DNA from: Chara braunii
Taxonomy: Eukaryota; Streptophyta; Charophyceae; Charales; Characeae
Length of the DNA stretch: 39,571 nt
Assembly (NCBI GenBank): GCA_003427395.1
Contig: BFEA01000200.1
Span: 2,198,062 to 2,237,632 of the forward strand
Direction of reading: 5' to 3'
Made by a program: the position numbers and the translations under genes. Numbering within the stretch: the first letter of the stretch is position 1; the number at the start of each line of letters is the position of its first letter. The notes below the pieces were generated by a model. That model was not told where the DNA came from and did not search any database. It worked only from the letters and a program-made list of their open reading frames with translations. Positions 1-9,382 of the stretch are shown piece by piece.

Positions 1-150
1 CGGTGGTGCTTGGGGCCGGTCGGTGGGTGCTTGGGGGCGGTCGATGGTGCTTGGGGCCGGTGGGTTGTGCTTGGGGCCGGTGGGTGGTGCTTGGGGCCGG
101 TCAGTGGGTGCTTGCGGGCGGTCGGTGGTGCTTGGGCCCGGTGGCTTGTG
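1..150. repeat. GC-rich minisatellite
   Basis: About seven degenerate tandem copies of a 21-23 base unit built on GGTGCTTGGGGCCGGT. Units differ by small substitutions and 1-2 base length changes. The array starts at the window edge, so its full length is unknown. There is no conserved spacer, so it is not a CRISPR. Confidence 0.85.
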
Positions 151-454
151 CTTCATTTGATCGATAAAATTGAGTTTCTCTAATGGCTTTCTCCGCCGCT
201 TTCCCGCAATGAAACGGCTGTGATGTTGTTTGGTTTTTGTCAGTTCGGATTCTGATGTTGATGATTTCAGAGAACAACGATCATGATCTGAAAACGTTAA
301 AGACGGAAAAAAAAAAAGAAAAAAAAAAAGAGAACAGTGAAAGAAAGGTAAGATAGCAACCAACAATGTCAAACATCACGGTCAGAGACAGAAAGAAGGA
401 CGTGAGATTCTCTATTGGGGTTGCTTCCTGACGGTGTTCGCGGGCGCAAGCTGC
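151..454. other. Non-coding stretch, nothing recognised
   Basis: AT-leaning sequence with an A-rich tract near 308-330 and no credible coding signal. It probably lies in an intron of the BRCT gene whose first visible exon starts at 1238, or in an intergenic region if that exon is the gene's second or later. Confidence 0.4.
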
Positions 455-735
455 GCTGGCTGCACCTGCTTGTATGGGGGCAGCCAGCGCTCAACCTGTC
501 ATCCACGTGGCTGGCCTTGTACGTAAGAGGTTATGAACAGGTGGAGCTTTCCTTACCTCCTTCCCTTTCCCTTTTTTCCTTTTCCTTTTTTCTTTTCCCT
601 TTTTTGCGCTCTGATTCACAATGTGACAATANACAGGTGGAGCTTTCCTTACCTCCTTCCCTTTCCCTTTTTTCCTTTTCCTTTTTTCTTTTCCCTTTTT
701 TGCGCTCTGATTCACAATGTGACAATATATATATT
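455..735 (+). repeat. Dispersed repeat family 'R', copy 1
   Basis: First of four plus-oriented copies of a roughly 250-base repeat (others near 945, 6190 and 14090). The shared core is a GCCTTGTACGTAAGAGG-like block. A pyrimidine-rich tract follows, and the copy ends in a block containing GTGACAATATATTGATGTCA. This copy contains a 95-base duplication around the N at 632. It has no coding capacity and the family is not recognised; the distal pyrimidine tract could suit a SINE or MITE. Confidence 0.7.
537..727. repeat. 95-bp perfect duplication around a single N
   Basis: Bases 537-631 are repeated exactly at 633-727 with one N (632) between. An exact copy joined by one N is what a scaffold join gives when two overlapping contig ends are not merged. 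It is more likely an assembly artefact than a real duplication. Confidence 0.85.
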
Positions 736-944
736 GATGTCATCCGGGATTGTCTTCTCTTCTTTTTTTGGTTGTCACACTGTGGATCGGACCTTTTTAT
801 GCCTTGTCTTATGACATCCTGGCTGGTCTTGTCCCGTCGTTTGCCCTATAGTTGCCGGGGGCGGTGTTTGCATGTGGGACTTGTCATCTAGGATTGTCAT
901 TTAGGATTTGCTTTGCAGCCCCCTGTTCTGTTTTGTTTGGGCTG

Positions 945-1195
945 TTTCCTTCCTCTTTTCTTTGCCTCTTTGCCTTTTGGCTGTGTGCAAGTGGGTTGAT
1001 ATGACACACGGGGGTGGGGGCGGCCGCTGCTCAACCTACATCCACGTGGGCGGCCTTGTACGCAAGAGGTTCTGAACAGGGGGAGTTATAAAAAATTGAA
1101 TTCAATTTTCCCTGTTTTTTTTTTTGTTTTTTTTTTCCCCCTTTTTTTCTGCATTTGCGCTCTGATATTTCTGTGACAATATATTGATGTCACTT
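945..1195 (+). repeat. Dispersed repeat family 'R', copy 2
   Basis: It carries the upstream block (GTGCAAGTGGG, GGGGGCGG, GCTCAACCT), the CCTTGTACGCAAGAGG core, a T-rich tract and the terminal TGTGACAATATATTGATGTCA. It ends about 40 bases before the splice acceptor of the first BRCT exon, so the following pyrimidine tract sits directly against repeat DNA. Confidence 0.7.
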
Positions 1196-1237
1196 GCCGC
1201 CTTTCCTTTTTCTTTCTTTGTTGTGATTGATTTACAG

Positions 1238-1507
1238 GTGATCCAGAGACTGGGAGGCATGGTGGTTAACAAGGCAAGTGACTGCACACATTTTGTTGCA
1301 ACGTCGTTTGCACGGACTGGCAATATGCTCGAGGCTATCGCTGGCGGAAAGCACATTGTAAATACTGCGTGGCTGGAGCAGTGTGCACGAGCTAACCAGT
1401 TCGTTGAGGAAGGACCGTGGATCTTGGAGGATCACAAGAAGGAAAAAGAAATGGGGTTTTCATTGCGTGCTTCGCTAGCCTTAGCAGCGCGTAAACCTTT
1501 GATGGAG
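1238..1507 (+). CDS. BRCT-domain protein (PTIP / At4g02110-like), exon 1 of 4 visible
   Basis: This exon encodes 90 residues forming most of a BRCT domain. Visible features are VIQRLGGMVVN, the THFVA strand, RTGNMLEAIAGG, IVNTAWLEQC with the conserved Trp, and a linker KEKEMGFSLRASLALAARKPL. This matches the C-terminal tandem BRCT of PTIP/MDC1-like DNA-damage proteins, which bind phosphorylated chromatin partners in the nucleus. The acceptor is TTTACAG before 1238 and the donor is GAG|GTAAGT after 1507; both borders are phase 0. The BRCT start (the first beta strand) must lie in an upstream exon not found here, so the gene is partial at its 5' end. Specific orthology to PTIP, MDC1 or At4g02110 is inferred from remembered family sequence. 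The exon order and phases make a real gene very likely. Confidence 0.85.
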
Positions 1508-1842
1508 GTAAGTGCCTGGGCTCTCGTCACTGTCCTGCTTGTTATTGCTTTCCAGTTATGTCATGGCCTAGAAGGGAAGTAAAGCATGAATCCTGGCTTT
1601 GCTGCAGCTCTGCTTCATTGTGTGGATGTGCAATGTGCATCCATTCAGCGTGTTCTGAGGGCATGCTTGCACGGGGACCTGAAATCGCAAATATCCGGGA
1701 CGTTTGGTACCATGTATTTGCTCCTTTGGTTGCCCGTGTGGTCACATGCACGTTCTGTGTCCGCAAAGTCGCGGCACTGACATTTGCACCTCCCAGGAAG
1801 TGCACGTAGTCACACTGCTTACCCCAAACACAATATATAGAG

Positions 1843-1874
<32 letters not shown>

Positions 1875-1961
1875 CAATGCTGAACTAACATGCACGGCTG
1901 TTTCCCTCATGCACAAATTTCTTGAAATACCTCACGGAGAAAGGAAAAATCGTAAAGGTAA

Positions 1962-1991
1962 TTTGAGACCACCTCTGGAGGTGGTCTCAAA
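1962..1991. repeat. Perfect 14-bp inverted repeat
   Basis: TTTGAGACCACCTC (1962-1975) and its exact reverse complement (1978-1991) are separated by two bases. This makes an almost loop-less palindrome in intron 1. A recent foldback insertion or MITE remnant is possible. No element boundaries were seen. Confidence 0.8.
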
Positions 1992-2128
1992 AAGGGTCCT
2001 CCTGCGGCCCCGCAGGCTGCTGACAAAAGGGCCACCAAAAAGTACGTTTGGGTAGCGGGCCTCTCCAATGTGACCCAAAAACTGGCTCTCATCAGGTCCC
2101 CGTGTGAGTAGTGTGCCCAACCCGTGCC

Positions 2129-2130
<2 letters not shown>

Positions 2131-2159
<29 letters not shown>

Positions 2160-2190
2160 CTTCTTCTTCTTCCTTCTCCTCCTCCTCCTC
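2131..2190. repeat. (CTT)n then (CTC)n microsatellite
   Basis: Fourteen or so uninterrupted CTT units, then short TCC/CTC units. Poly-Lys or poly-Arg readings on the minus strand are artefacts of this array. Confidence 0.9.
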
Positions 2191-2199
2191 GTAATCCAT

Positions 2200-4150
2200 G
2201 GCTTACTCACAATGTGTACAGGGGAACATACCGAACATGGATGAACCCTTCAGGGATGTAGGGGGTGATAACAGTAGGGCGGCATTGTTTTGTTATAGCA
2301 TGCCGTCTGGAAATGGGTGGACCGAGGGAAGAACAAGACGGAGGGGTCGCATGGGTCGTGCAGGATGTGCTGCAGACTATACGGCAAAGAGTTCACTGCC
2401 GCAATTTCAAGAGTGGCGAATCACTCCACCCAACTTCTGAGTGCAAGCAAATGAGCTGGGAGATCTTACATGCAATGTACAAGGTGCACGGAGCAGCGAC
2501 GATCGTGGCCAAGCTCATGAGCAAACTTTTTTTTTTCTTCTTTTTTTTTGGGGAGGGGGCGGGGGAGGAGAGGGGGAGGGACATGAACGAACTTCCATTC
2601 CCAACAGTATCTAATAGTGGGGTGGATGAGAGCGTTTAGGAAGAGCAAAGGTGATCCTCGGCCTAATGTTCAGTCCGGTAAGGCATTGCAAGTGATCCTG
2701 TAGTCGATTCATGTGGCGACCTGGGAAGGAATTGGACCTTGGTTTTGTTGGAGGCGATTTGGTGACCGAAGAGGTTTCCCGATATCTGAGGGAGGTCCCC
2801 TCGTCTGGCTAACAAGTGTGCTCCCCGGCCTCCAAGCTGTACTACCAGCAGGCAACAGACTTTGCATGGACAGTTTCATGGTTGACAAATTGCAGAGACA
2901 GATGTATCACGCGTGGGCTCTTTTTTTTTAGAACAGCATCACTTTCAATGCGGCGTGCGCCTACTCGTACAAGAATATAGAGAGGCTTATGGCTGAGGCA
3001 GCAAGGAAAGCGATGAAGCTGCCAATCTTATGGTGCTTTGCGGATCAAGGAGCTTTCAGCCACGTTGATCGTAGCAGGGCAATATCAGGGAACCCTGGGA
3101 TGTCACACGGTTGACACTGACGACACAGATGGCACAACAACGACCGGCAATAGGCTTGTCATGAACTTCATAGCAGCCGGGGACAAGGGGGCTGTGATGG
3201 TGAAAGAGCAATGATATGGAGAGAAAGGACAAGTCAGTCAAAGCCTTGTGGGAGGGGGTCATCAGGGAGTTGGGGGTGAAGAGAATCAATGCAATCTGGA
3301 CTGACTCAGCGCAGGTTAACATCGCCACAAGAGCGTCCTTGCAACACACCCAGACTTGGCCATAAGCAGCATTCTATGGGTGCCATGTACATGCCACGTC
3401 CGGAACCTGCTCATTTTTAGACATTGCAAAGCTTCAGTCGCAGAGGTGGTGATGCCCGGGAGACAAACCACCCTGTTCATGAGAGGCACCAAAGAGCTCT
3501 GGCCATGTTCAGAAAGGCCAACAGTGAGAAGAAGTCCGATAGAACATTGGAGCGTTTCTGGAAATGGCTAGAGATCTTTTCTTAGAGGTCTGTTAGGGCA
3601 TTGGAGCTCGTCACGCCAGGGGAGGCATGGCTCAACACAAACTTCCTGATGCTCGACAGCTTGTTGTCAGTGGAAACCATTTTGTTGACGACCGTTTGCA
3701 GTCGTCGGTGGGAGGAAGCCCCATGGTAGTTGGAGGCTCGTGCACATGAGTGCAAGGAGCTTGTAAGCGATACAGAGTGGTGGCGCAAGGGTGATCAGGT
3801 GGTGTATGTGCTGAAGCCTCTTTACAGCTTAATGAGGACTATGGCTAGCCATAGGCGGATGGGAAGCAGTGCGTGTGGCCATTGCCTATCACCGTGGATT
3901 CGTGGAGTTATGCATGAGGAGGATGCCTGTAGACAGCGAGACAAGGGATTATGCGATGGAGAAGGAGATTGGCTTGGAGCTCATTTGACCCCTAGTGATA
4001 GCCGCAGCAGCTAGTGTTGGCAGCTGCAGATACTGTGAGGCAGTCGGATGTGTGCCTCTGTGTGTGCTGTCATGTTCGCTATGCAGAACCCCACAGAAAA
4101 AGAAAGACTGTGCCAGATTGTTTCGTCGGACTTTCACCGACTTGTCAGGA
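2200..4150 (+). pseudogene. Decayed hAT transposase (DUF659 type)
   Basis: Fragments in order on the plus strand resemble plant hAT/DUF659 transposases. They are NSITFNAACAYSYKNIERLM (2932 on), TDG plus NRLVMNFIAAGDKGAVMVK (about 3139-3205), and KALWEGVIRELGVKRINAIW with TDSAQVN (3217-3315). Next come HPDLAISSILWVPCTCH (3347 on), AWLNTNFLMLDSL (about 3627), and EWWRKGDQVVYVLKPLYSLM (3775 on). hAT enzymes cut and paste DNA using a DDE RNase-H fold; the first two Asp positions (TDG, TDS) are still legible. The reading changes frame several times and hits stops, for example after MVKEQ near 3209, so it cannot make an enzyme. No C-terminal hAT dimerisation block or terminal inverted repeats were identified. 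It sits in intron 1 of the BRCT gene in the same orientation. Confidence 0.7.
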
Positions 4151-4930
4151 GGTTGAACCCTGACAGTCTCCCCACAATGCATTTGACTGATGGATAGGAC
4201 TCACGATGTCGCCCAGATTTAGTGATACACCTGAGAAAAGTAGTCGACTTTACTTGCACCAACCCTGCAATCCTAGCAGACTGTCGATCCAAACTCCTGA
4301 CAAGAAGGGTAGTAAGTCTGAGACACTAGTCTGTCACAGCCATAAATCCCACTCTACATACCCACCCAGGGATGGGTACCCACTTGCATGACCGCTAGTA
4401 TGGTTTTGCCTGAATGAAGAGCTTAAAAAGGCCGTGTTGTGTGTTGTCATGTGTGTGTGCGTGTGTTTTAGATTTTGCACCACAAAAGCCCCTGTTCCAC
4501 CCAGGTGAGTAGATCCAAAATCAAAGCAACTTTACCTCTGTTGCAGACAGTGAAGCACACTTGAGATGAGCCAATCCAACAGTGAAACAGTTTTACCACT
4601 ATAGCAATCAACACGGAGCACAATAGATCCCTTACTTCTCTTTCCTTTACTTCTCTTCGGGATACCCCTTTTATATGTTCTTGCAGCTCTCATGTACAAT
4701 GCTGGCCATGTTGATTGTGTTTGAGCGCCAGCTTCCCACATCCCCGTGTGCCTTAATGGGGCACGCTTGCACGTTATGAAAGTAGGCAGAGTAAAAGGGG
4801 AGTCCTGTACCTCTTTCTTCAGATCTTCAGCTTATAGTCTGTCTTTTCTCTTAATGATGCTCATTCATACACAAGGGGAGGGAGCAAGGAAGGAAGGAAT
4901 GGGTAGGGGTGGTGTTCTGTAGGAAGCAAG
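4151..4930. other. Intronic stretch, no gene seen
   Basis: The first part (to about 4390) may be the 3' part of the hAT element. The block around 4082-4150 (ending in a GGACTTTCACCGAC motif) recurs at about 18556-18622. The remainder shows no coding signal. Confidence 0.5.
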
Positions 4931-4932
4931 AG

Positions 4933-4934
<2 letters not shown>

Positions 4935-5003
<69 letters not shown>

Positions 5004-5004
5004 N

Positions 5005-5096
<92 letters not shown>
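4935..5096. repeat. Compound (TG)n(GA)n microsatellite
   Basis: About 118 bases of TG with a single N at 5004, passing directly into about 44 bases of GA. The N inside the array means its true length is unresolved. Confidence 0.95.
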
Positions 5097-5098
<2 letters not shown>

Positions 5099-5388
5099 CT
5101 TCCTGTTCTTTTTCTTCAGTCTCTTCTTCTTCTCTACTTCTTCTTCCAATACGAGTTTGTTGTGTATCTTGTATGCAAAATGGTACTGTTGTTTTCTGGA
5201 ATATTCTGCAATTCTGTTTTTGTTTGCTAATCTACTAAGTGGTTGTGGGGTTTTGGGGGGGATGGAGACAAGTGTGCGCAGAATGTTGTCACTTTGTAGA
5301 CAAAAATGCCTGTACAGGTGCAGACAAGTCTGCAATATACCTGCAAAAAGCAGTTATGGAGGCTTGTTGCAGTTGGTGGGAGGGGTGT

Positions 5389-5518
5389 GTGTTCGTGTAG
5401 CAGGCACATCGGGTGTTATGGGGGGGTCGGGAGACGTTTGCAGGCTTGTCCGCAAACGTCTCTCCAGAACCCCCAACCTGCCTGCTACACCAGCACACTC
5501 GCCACAAAACACGAACAC
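5389..5518. mobile_element. Foldback (MITE-like) element, ~130 bp
   Basis: The ends are inverted: GTGTTCGTGT at 5389 pairs with ACACGAACAC at the right end. Inside, TGTAGCAGGCA pairs with TGCCTGCTACA, GGGGG with CCCCC, and GGAGACGTTTGC (5430-5441) with GCAAACGTCTC (5452-5462). The whole segment can form a long imperfect hairpin. It has no coding capacity. No clear target-site duplication was seen, so the family is unassigned. Confidence 0.7.
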
Positions 5519-5768
5519 TTGGAAACAGTGGCTGGAACCTGTTTCAAAGTGTTCGAAGCAAGTGCAGGACGACCCGGGAAGTTCAGCATAAGGGCCACGG
5601 CTGACCGATCAGTCGTCCGCCAACAGTTGGGCCGACCAGTGACTGTCGCCATCGTCCATTGGCAGGCATGCAACTCTGAGTCACATACATTATGGAAAGT
5701 CTTAGTGTCAATATGTTCCCCCGAGTTTGCATGGCTTATGTGTGCCTTGTACCCATGCTGCTTTGCAG

Positions 5769-5849
5769 GGAATGAAGTTCTTCATCACGAAAAACACAAA
5801 TCCCGGACCTGAGACCATGGCCGCCATATTGAGAAGTGCCGGAGCAGAG
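5769..5849 (+). CDS. BRCT-domain protein, exon 2
   Basis: 27 codons, phase 0 at both ends. The acceptor is TTTGCAG|GGA and the donor is GAG|GTAGGC. They encode GMKFFITKNTNPGPETM and AAILRSAGAE, the opening beta strand and first helix of the second BRCT repeat. PTIP homologues have FFITP...P....M..II..AGG at this place. It joins in frame to exon 1, whose last residues (ARKPLME) are the usual linker before this strand. Confidence 0.85.
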
Positions 5850-5916
5850 GTAGGCGGGTTCCAGCTATTGATTGACAACAAGCATTTCATTTGAGCTCGA
5901 ATTTCCCATACCTCCT

Positions 5917-5991
5917 GGGAAAAAAACGGGATTTGAACTCGCGACGTCTGGCGTGACAGACAAGCACTCTAACCAACTAAGCTATTTTCCC
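5917..5991 (-). tRNA. tRNA-Asp(GUC)-like pseudogene or SINE head
   Basis: On the minus strand this reads as a 75-nt cloverleaf. It has acceptor GGGAAAA, A-box TAGCTTAGTTG, a D-loop GG, a 7-nt anticodon loop CTGTCAC (anticodon GUC), and B-box AGTTCAAATCC. Mismatches in the anticodon and T stems and two extra bases before the 3' acceptor strand argue against a working tRNA. It lies directly downstream (minus strand) of a second tRNA-like half, so a tRNA-derived SINE or a composite pseudogene is likely. Confidence 0.55.
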
Positions 5992-6011
5992 ATCTGGGCA
6001 AGTCCTGCTGG

Positions 6012-6057
6012 CTCTCTCGTTGTAAACGAGGCACTCTACCAGCTGAGCTCATATCTC
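6012..6057 (-). tRNA. 5' half of a tRNA-Val(UAC)-like sequence
   Basis: The minus strand reads AGAGATATGAGCTCAGCTGG, then TAGAGTGCCTCGTTTACAAC and GAGAG. This is a good D arm and a perfect 5-bp anticodon stem with loop TTTACAA (anticodon UAC). It resembles plastid trnV-UAC exon sequence. The T arm and 3' acceptor are missing, and a 20-base spacer leads into the tRNA-Asp-like unit in the same orientation. Confidence 0.5.
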
Positions 6058-6189
6058 TGACGAGTTTTGGAATGAAATGCAGCTCTCATCTTGTGTGCGT
6101 AAGCATAAGCAGTCCTGCCTTCAACATCGCATACTCCTGGCTTGTCGAATGGCTTCTTTTACTAGATTGCAGATATTGTTTACATATAT

Positions 6190-6405
6190 TTACGTGGCGA
6201 GCCTTGCACGTGAGAGGCACAGTGGAGGTGGAGTTCAAAGAAGAATGAGAAATTTAATGGTTTCAATCTGCCCTTGTTTTTTCTTTTTGTTTTTCTTTTT
6301 ATTTTTATTTTTGCATGTTTTCACTGTGCCCGTTTTTTGCTTTTATTCTTTGTTCCGCAAAGTGCGCTCTTTTAGTTTGTAGTGATGTGACAATATATTT
6401 ACATA
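6190..6405 (+). repeat. Dispersed repeat family 'R', copy 3
   Basis: It contains the core GCGAGCCTTGCACGTGAGAG followed by GCACAGTGG and GGTGGAG, a T-rich tract with TTCTTTTT motifs, and the terminal GATGTGACAATATATTTACA. It shares the GAGGCACAGTGG variant with copy 4, so these two copies form a subfamily. Confidence 0.65.
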
Positions 6406-7631
6406 ATTATGGGCCCTGATGGCTGCCCCACTAATGGGAGTTATCTTCGATATATTAATGTGCGCTTATATTCTGGAAGGAGTTGAGGCCTGAGCCGCTT
6501 TCTGCACTCTGTGCACAGCTTATGGAGTGCTAGCAGCTAATGACTGAAACTGCTTCCTGTGTGCTATTGACAGCATGGTTGTCTCCATTTTGACAAGCCG
6601 GCATGTCCTGTTGTATGGTTGAGGGTGCATGCAAAGGAGACTGTAAGTGAATTGTTGTGTAAGGCACCAGTGGCACCAAACCTCATTTTTCCGTTACGCT
6701 CTTTTTGCCCGGTCTTAAGAAATCGGAACCATCAAGGTGTGTGATTTGCCTGGCGCCGCCAGGCTTTTCCCGACGGGCACTCGGAGTCTTTCTGTGGCAT
6801 CATGTTCATGGGTGTTTTGTTTTAAAAGCTGGGCTAGTCGCAGAGACGAAGTCGTACAGAAATCCCTCACCGTGGTGCTGGACAGTGCATACGATCCGAC
6901 GGAGTATCTTGAAAAAGAAGTAGAAACCACACGACTGAGAGCTGCAGTGGCCACAGAATAGATAATGCAGCCTTATAAAAGCTGTTATAATGCATAGACC
7001 TGACCCCTGAAGGAAATGGAACGCAAGCAGTGGTTACGGACGGAACTCTTTGTGAACCATGAAAGGGACCAAATACGCCGGGTACTAAATTACTCAGTAT
7101 AGAGGTAAGGTCACAATGAGTCAAAACAAACATTATTTCAAAAACAAATTTCGAGGTTTGTGATGCACAATTATGATAGGTGATTTCATATTTAGCTAAA
7201 CTCTTGAAAAGCTGAAAACTGATAATCGATTTAACCAACCACGTTGATGGTAATTGATGGTAAATTGGTAATTGAAATTTATGGTCGTCTGTTTTTTCTC
7301 GTGTGGTTGAACGAGTGGGGCCAGGTTATGGTTATGTGTGAATCCATGTTTAGAAAATCTGTGATTGGATCATGGTTGTTGATTGCTGTGGTGGTGGTGG
7401 TGGTTTAAGTAATAATCATGGCTGTTTGTCTGGTAGGGGTCGGTGCTCTTGTTGTGAGGGATCTGGTGTGTACGGAGTGGAGGGGCCTTATGTATATTCT
7501 TTTGACATTGTCAGGAATAATGTCAGTCCCGCAATTGGAGGACTGAGTGAACCCTGGAAGGATTGGGGGGTATAAAGCTCCTCTCTCTCTACAGACCTTC
7601 CTGATCGGTCCTTTGGGAATATGGTGGCTAG

Positions 7632-7743
7632 GTGGTGCTGCATTCTTCAACCGGATGGCTCTCGAGGTGCTCAAGCAATCGGCGCTTGCTGGTCATTTCT
7701 TGTGAGGATGATCATGCAGACTGCAAGCCTTTTCTGAACAGTG
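7632..7743 (+). CDS. BRCT-domain protein, exon 3
   Basis: This exon enters in phase 0 and leaves after the first base of a codon (donor AGTG|GTAAGA). It encodes a variable loop and then LLVISCEDDHADCKPFLNS. That segment is the beta3/alpha2 region of the second BRCT repeat, where homologues read LVLSCEEDH..C.PFL. An in-frame TAG at 7629-7631 forms the acceptor AG, which fixes the exon start at 7632. The loop sequence (VVLHSSTGWLSRCSSNRR) is not conserved in the family and could include a misplaced boundary. Confidence 0.8.
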
Positions 7744-8654
7744 GTAAGAGCAGCGGCATGAACGCAGCAAACCCTGCCCCCGTTGTATTTGCTGTTGGAT
7801 TTCAGTTCTATTTTATGTTGCGACTTGTGCTTGTTGAGCAAACACATGTGCTGCTCATCCTCTTGCATATTATTTCTGTTAGGATCCTACTACGTTCATG
7901 ATGCAAAACTTGAATGCAAGAAGATGCAATAATTACTGAACTCAAAAGAAGAAGTGGAGAGAGAAAAAGAGCAGAATAGAATGAAAAGAACAGAAGAAGT
8001 GATGAAGAATTGACACTCTGAAATCAGTGTCTTTGTCAGTTCTTCTTCCTCTCATCTTCTTCTCCCTTCCTCTTGAATAATCAATTAAATCCAACAACAA
8101 ATGAATGGTCAGGTATCATCTCTTAGTATTCCCACTTACTGACGGCACGCAAAGAGCCCTCCTTTCATCCATAAGCTCACTCTTCTTCACTCGGCTGCAT
8201 CAATAACTATGGTGGTTTATCCCCATGTTCATCACGGATGTTCAAAGGACAGTGCAACTTCTACTATGCCTCTTCCATCTCATCCCACCATAGCCACACT
8301 CCGGGATGAAACCCAAGACCAGCCGGTACGTGCGCAAGGGCCCTCTGGATGCAGCGCCAACCAAGGAAGTGGAGACGGTCCACCATAGCCAATGGTGAGT
8401 CTCCAATGCCGGCTACGCTCTCTCTCTCTCTCCCTCTCTCGACTTCTACATCCTTCTTCCGTTCTCCATAGCCTGGCGTGAAGGACTTCACCCTCTACCT
8501 CCGTACACTAGGCATACACCCTACTACTACTGCTCCTAGCCGTGAAGTTCTTCTTCTTGCTCCCTGCCTTCACTGCTCGGCCAGGGCTCCGCCTCACTTC
8601 TCCCTCTAGGCGGAGTGCTCCTCCAGGCTGGTACTACTGCCTCCACCAGCCAAC

Positions 8655-9160
8655 TGGGCCTACCGGAAGATTTGAGCTTTTAGGCTGGAGGATCTCTGCA
8701 GCCTGCGATCCAGCTACTGGGTCGGTATATAGCCTGACGCCTACCTAGATATGGGCCTGGACTCTCAGACTTCTTTTTGAGCCTACCAGACCTAGTGAGG
8801 CCTACGGGCACTTGGGCCTACCTGAGTTGCTGGTGAATCCCTACTGGCACCTGCCGAATTCTGCCTTTGTCCGTGTCTGTCCTGGCCTTTCGACCAACTC
8901 TGTCCAGTGTCCAATTTCAGTCCTGTTCTTGTAGTTCTTCTATTTCTCGACTACCCCTTCCCAGGACACAGAGAACACAGGGCGAGCACACAGTTAGTAT
9001 ATCACATAGCAACATCAGATAGGGACTCGGACTCAGGCAAACAAACAGCATTCTCACGCAGAACACGGAAATCTCAGCGAATCAAACCATCAAGCTGCCG
9101 TACTCAGAAAACAGCTTAAATCGCAGACTGATTCTGTGCGGCTCATTGCATTTCTTTCTT
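8655..9160 (+). repeat. Dispersed ~500-bp repeat, copy A
   Basis: This aligns by eye over its length with the reverse complement of 32760-33245. Landmarks in both are a CTTGGGCCT block, CCAATTTCAGTCCT (about 8910), CTACCCCTTCC followed by ACACAGA.AACACAG, GGAAATCTCAGC (9067) and CAGACTGATTCTGTG (9124). Neither copy has a conserved open frame, so it is probably a non-coding transposon segment such as an LTR or MITE-like unit. The ends were not resolved. Confidence 0.7.
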
Positions 9161-9246
9161 TCCGTCCACCTCTTTGAAATTTGAATGCCCGATCTTCATT
9201 TTCTTTATATGGGTATTGGATCCGACTTTGCGGTATCTATAATGAT

Positions 9247-9382
9247 TTTATATATACCCTATTATACCTATATATCGTCATAGAGAACTGCCCGGTGAAC
9301 CGTAGGCAGATAGGGAGAAGAGGATCTATATATCTATATATCTTGGAACATAACTGCCTGGTAAACCGTAGGCAGAGAGGGA
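9247..9382. repeat. Imperfect tandem duplication (~64 bp period)
   Basis: AACTGCCCGGTGAACCGTAG followed by GCAGATAGGGAG near 9286 recurs as AACTGCCTGGTAAACCGTAG and GCAGAGAGGGAG near 9350. Both are preceded by TATATATC-rich sequence. Confidence 0.75.

Larger units (their letters stand above)
1508..5768 (+). other. BRCT gene intron 1 (4261 bp)
   Basis: GT-AG intron: the donor is GTAAGTGC and the acceptor is TGCTGCTTTGCAG. It holds a 14-bp perfect hairpin, a CTT array, a decayed hAT transposase, a TG/GA compound microsatellite and a foldback element. Outside these (1510-1960 and 4160-4930) I see only poly-T and non-coding sequence. Confidence 0.8.
5850..7631 (+). other. BRCT gene intron 2 (1782 bp)
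   Basis: The donor is GTAGGCGG and the acceptor is GGCTAG before 7632. The acceptor tract is less pyrimidine-rich than usual. The intron contains tRNA-derived sequence (5917-6057) and copy 3 of repeat R. From about 6410 to 7590 I see nothing beyond short open readings of no recognisable family. Confidence 0.65.

Noticed and set aside
1-150. CRISPR-like regular repeats
   Set aside because: Units are contiguous without unique spacers and vary in length. This is a minisatellite in a eukaryotic genome.
4865-5591. Open frames through the TG/GA array at 5 kb
   Set aside because: Cys-Val, His-Thr and Arg-Glu dipeptide repeats are microsatellite translations and include an N.
5917-5991. Functional tRNA-Asp gene
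   Set aside because: Mismatched anticodon and T stems, extra bases before the acceptor, and no T-run terminator directly after the 3' end.
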